Below, in pieces: positions 57,109 through 64,000 of a stretch of DNA of 64,000 bases. Below the pieces are notes generated by a model. That model did no database searches. It was given only the letters and a program-made list of their open reading frames with translations, and had not been told where the DNA came from. The stretch's first letter is position 1, and each line of letters starts with the position of its first letter. The stretch covers positions 10,068,053-10,132,052 of the forward strand of contig CM024172.1 of NCBI GenBank assembly GCA_013433145.1, in the 5' to 3' direction. The DNA is from Ascaris suum. Lineage: Eukaryota > Nematoda > Chromadorea > Rhabditida > Ascarididae. A program made the position numbers and the translations under genes.

Positions 57109-57443
57109 AACCTCGAAGCATTTCTCTCCTTTACTAACCATATTCTTCAATACGCCCGTCTCTTGGGCTTTGTGAAGTGGAATGCTTGCAGGATTTTGAG
57201 GAGAGCTAAAGATAGGATGCGCCTGGAAAATTTCTTACGATGTCTCCCCCTGCTCCCTTCTTGGTCCTGAACTCTTTGTACGAGAACATCAATGTTCAGG
57301 GCTTCCTGAGAATTCCGGATCGCTTCCGACGATATTCAAGAAGATTCGAATCGCAACGTCCTGAGGTTCAGGACGCTTCCAGGTTATTGAAGGAAGCCGA
57401 GCAACTGAGAAAAAACCTGAGCGTATGGAGACGGGGTTGCTAA
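57109..57443 (+). CDS. two overlapping coding-like frames, unknown protein
   Basis: The first frame (57109-57270) reads NLEAFLSFTNHILQYARLLG, then FVKWNACRILRRAKDRMRLE and ends PLLPSWS-stop. The second frame (57240-57443) starts at ATG and reads MSPPAPFLVLNSLYENINVQ, then GFLRIPDRFRRYSRRFESQR and ASRLLKEAEQLRKNL to TAA. They overlap by 30 bases. This could be one protein with a frameshift or small intron near 57240-57300, or only the second frame. The second has a helical, charged C-terminal part with good codon balance. A donor-like site AGC|GTATGG lies near 57422. No family recognised. Confidence 0.3.
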
Positions 57444-59410
57444 CAACATTATATGAATTATAGCCAAGAATATCATAGATCTCGTTGTAGTGGTTCTGAG
57501 GTTGAAATTATTAGACACAAGAGCTTAGAAATGTGCATGCATGCACATTGACGAGCCGGCGACGTATTGTGCTCAAGAAATAGTATATTGCCCGAAATAA
57601 AACGGATAAGTAGAAAAATGTGAATTCATTTGCGAAAAGGAAATAAAGAGCGCGGGGATTTGATTCGATGGATTTGCGCAACTCATTGCGGTTAATCATG
57701 AATAATGAGACGCTCCGCAATGACTGCGGGAATGAAAATCGACCGTTTATGTGCATTCGTCTGCCGGCGAATGGATCGTTAAATAGAGGATTGCAATAGT
57801 TTGACATGCTTACAATTTGAACTTGTAAGAAGCGCAACGCGTAAGCCGACGATTGAACAATGTCGCTGCCCGAATAAGCGTAACGCAAATTTTCGCAGGC
57901 GTTCAAAAGTAAGTTTCCCCGTGCTTCCTAGTTCCCTAGATTCCATTTTTCTAAAGCGCTTCTTATGTTGTCCGAAGGAGATTACTTCCCTAGTGGTGTT
58001 TCAAAATCCGTGCATTTTCGTTGCTCTTTTCTTCATGCAGATCTTCGATGCAACCAATTTTTCGAGGAATATTTTCCTCCGGAAATTTTTTGCGTTCGTG
58101 GAAAAGATCGTTCGAAACGTTTCCTTTTTGCCTTGACGAGTTAATTTTGTCCAGAAATTTTATACTTCACAATTTAGTGCTGTGTGCTGCTTATACGCAA
58201 ATAACTCACCAATCATGCTCTCTACGACTTCCTCACTTTTTCAAGTCAATCTAGACTTATCCACAACCTTTTTCGGCACCCCACTTTCATCTAGCGACAG
58301 CTTAGCAAAAATTAAATTCTAAAACTTAACCAACACAGAAACAAACTTAAAAGTCTCAAAATTGACATGGGACAGAGCTACGCAATAAAACAATTGTTCT
58401 GGTTTGTTCGGTTTTCAGTATCTTTATTTTCTTTTAGGAATTCATTCCGCTCCAGCCATAATCAGCGTCTAATAAGAACACTATTCGGTTGACTTTGTTG
58501 ATTTGTATTAGTGATTGAAGATGGGATTACTCATCACATTTTCCTTATTGAGATCTCGACATCCTTATCGATATTCATTTTTCAATGGATGTTGTTCATT
58601 TTCTCGATACATTTTTGTATTTTTTGTTGTCACTTTTTGTGCAAATACATGCGTGTTGAATGAGAGTAGCCAACGTAGACGATGTGGCGGATGAATGGAC
58701 ATTCTGAAGCTGGATTCAGTTTGTACTAGAAATGTGTTTACCATTCGCAATAACAGAATTTCAATTGCTCTATCATTTTTCGATCTCATCTGCGGCGATA
58801 CTTTGACAATAATTCGTGTTTAGTGAAATCATTCTCTATCACTCGTTAAATCATTTTTAAATTCGTTGAGAGGACGACTTTGTTGTACGGAAGCCTTTGA
58901 ATGGAGATTATTTCAAATTGAGTATGTTTAGCAATCGGTCAAATTCTTCTTTCGGTTTTAAAAAGTATCCATTCAAAGTGCGGATGATATCTTGGCTTGG
59001 CAAGGATCGATTATGGCGAAAAAAATTCAGCGGGAAACGATCGACCAAAATTTCTTGGCGAAATAAAAAGAAGTATTTGTTTGAAGTCAACTGCTAAAGG
59101 CATTTTCAAGTGATAGAGATGAGAAAAATTAGCACGAGTTGCAGCGCGCTCATACCAATTGATGTTCTCTTGACATTGCATCCAATATAACGGAGGCAAC
59201 ATCCGGAAGGCGAAATGCAGCATTTTGAACGGCGACCTATGATTCTGCAGCAAATCCATGAGAATAACGGAAAATGCATCCAAACAAGTATTGCTATTCC
59301 CGTGAGGTTTTCGCCATTTACATATAGTTATTTCTAGTAATCGTTGGAGTTTTTGAAAAAAAAAGTGTCGCAAAATATCCGTGGTTAAATGAATGTTTTC
59401 CGCTGCCAAA
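57444..59410. other. gene-poor stretch
   Basis: Frames up to 132 codons (57511-57906 -, 57801-58136 +, 59011-59409 -), all Phe/Leu/Lys-rich and typical of AT-rich spacer. The last lies just downstream of the signal-peptide exon and could contain its second exon, but no confident splice was found. Confidence 0.35.
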
Positions 59411-59628
59411 CTAGAAGTTGAGAGGTAAACACTCCAGAACGTAAATTTTTTGAAGTTCTAAAACAAACTTTTGAGATGAAGCTGCCGCTATTAGGTCCCA
59501 CATTGCCGATGCACCAGGTCGTAAAACTGGTACGGAAATGCGTAAGTGCGATGCGAATGTGCAAGTGTACGCACAAAGTACAATCATCAAAGTTATGCGC
59601 ATCTGGCGTTCGTCAATGTGGTATCACC
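59411..59628 (-). CDS. candidate first exon of a secreted or membrane protein
   Basis: On the minus strand a consensus 3' splice site (..CCTCATTTCAG, ending at 59629) is followed by a 26-base leader and ATG at 59602. This is how SL trans-spliced nematode genes usually start. The peptide begins MRITLMIVLCAYTCTFASHL, a good signal peptide with a plausible cut after FAS, then RISVPVLRPGASAMWDLIAA. The frame stops at 59411, so an intron should begin earlier. AAT|GTGGGA or AA|GTTTGT are possible donors, and ..TAGTTTGGCAG near 59411 is a possible acceptor. The layout resembles the start of nematode UDP-glucuronosyltransferases, but the residues do not settle it. Confidence 0.33.
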
Positions 59629-63111
<3,483 letters not shown>

Positions 63112-63450
63112 CTAGCGTAGCCTACAAAAATACATGAGCAACAAATCGTATGTAGCAACCCTTGCAATGGGTTCCTCGAACAACCCCTGAAAGGTCCCAG
63201 TTATATAGTGAATTCCGTAATATAATGTCATATTCCGCATCACAAAACATCCCAGACGGCTTCCGCTTGCATCCCGAAAATCATCCAGAGCGGCCCGGAC
63301 TATAGTGATGAGAGGGCAGTTCGGTCCAAAGGAGTAAGGCAACTGATTTTCGGCTTCCGGTTTCTGGTCACGTGGTTCCCATACCTCTGGCTTGCAAGTA
63401 TATAGGCCTGACAATTGTTCTGCATGTGCGTGCGCATCAAACACAACCAC
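63112..63450 (-). CDS. 112-codon open frame, unknown
   Basis: The minus-strand frame opens at GTG 63450 and reads HAHAEQLSGLYTCKPEVWEP, then LDDFRDASGSRLGCFVMRNM to TAG. The block 63240-63400 is GC-rich compared with its flanks. On the same strand a TATATAA box at about 63202-63208 lies inside the frame, which argues that this is part of a repeat or promoter. No domain recognised. Confidence 0.18.
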   Translation of the reverse strand: MVVFDAHAHAEQLSGLYTCKPEVWEPRDQKPEAENQLPYSFGPNCPLITIVRAALDDFRDASGSRLGCFVMRNMTLYYGIHYITGTFQGLFEEPIARVATYDLLLMYFCRLR

Positions 63451-64000
63451 TTATATCAGATGGCCGCTATGAAAGCAAGGTTTATTTCTGTACAGCTGAA
63501 GAATGGGCAAAAGAGGTTTTGCTGAGCCTGTGCATTTAAGAAGTGAATAAACAAATAACATTTGTTTGCAACGAGAAATATATGAACTATTATTCAAACG
63601 ACAACGGAAGAGAGAAAGGATTGGCATCGCACAGGGAACATCGAAATGGAATAGTGAACGCCGTCGTAGCTGAAGGATTTGCGCAGCTCGAAAAGACACG
63701 AATATCTCTTGACCAACTTTTCCAGTGGCCGATCATAAACACATGCATATTTTAATGAACCCAACAGAGTTGACATAATATCAACTATGGAAAATCCTTT
63801 TTTTATTGTGAGAAAAGCCATCACCCCTCATAGCGCTTTATAGGTTGCCTTTACAAAAAATTTACCATTGGGAGCCTCTTCGTTTCAAGGGCAATATTTG
63901 TAACAATAGAGGAAGTATCAAAGTGAAGACAGTCTAGCCGGGTTATATAGGCAAACAGAAGGCAAGCACATTTGGGAATATGCCCGTTCTTTGAATCCAA
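63451..64000. other. window end, no supported gene
   Basis: A plus frame at 63543-63755 (EKGLASHREHRNGIVNAVVA, then EGFAQLEKTRISLDQLFQWP) is moderately protein-like and overlaps a minus frame. It is not assigned. Confidence 0.3.

Noticed and set aside
57335..57347. Three-unit TTC/GAA/TTC heat-shock element
   Set aside because: Three units occur by chance at this window size, and it lies in a likely coding frame.

Overview
Eukaryotic, AT-rich DNA, almost certainly from a nematode. The strongest evidence is an exact copy of the 22-nt nematode spliced leader SL1 at 42565-42586. Other signs agree: T-rich ..TTTCAG splice acceptors, a Ty3/gypsy gag remnant of the kind common in parasitic nematodes, a decayed CR1/jockey-like retrotransposon, and abundant (AT)n and homopolymer tracts. 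No open frame exceeds about 132 codons, so any gene is intronic, short or broken. A strongylid or related clade V nematode is my guess from sequence style; it is not demonstrated.

Layout. 1-780: Ty3/gypsy gag remnant with a nucleocapsid zinc knuckle, broken across three frames. 781-9347: gene-free and AT-rich, with an (AT)51 tract at 7111. 9348-10870 (minus): 5'-truncated non-LTR retrotransposon with an (AAAT)n tail and a mutated catalytic motif. 10871-19207: mostly gene-free, with a possible tRNA-derived SINE trace near 14.3 kb and a GC-rich candidate terminal exon at 15466-15633. 19.2-22.15 kb: the densest coding-like part, with a two-exon candidate (minus), a 126-codon frame (plus) carrying a five-unit heat-shock element, and a roughly 240-codon frame (minus) interrupted by one TGA. 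22.2-41.6 kb: low-information sequence with a second (AT)n, a 31-bp tandem duplication, hairpins, and a 123-bp three-copy minisatellite at 38.94-39.30 kb.

41.6-43.1 kb: the most unusual segment. It is an LTR-like region with a TATA box, duplicated internal modules and the embedded SL1. It is followed by an (AT)n tract, a small foldback at 45.55 kb and a longer foldback at 47.5 kb. 50-64 kb holds several short coding-like frames on both strands, most notably a frameshifted frame at 55.4-55.7 kb and a signal-peptide first exon at 59.6 kb preceded by a good splice acceptor.

No operon, CRISPR, rRNA or intact tRNA gene was seen. No functional pathway can be assembled; the window reads as repeat-decorated intergenic or intronic sequence. 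Exon calls rest on reading frame, splice signals and composition only and should be treated as candidates.
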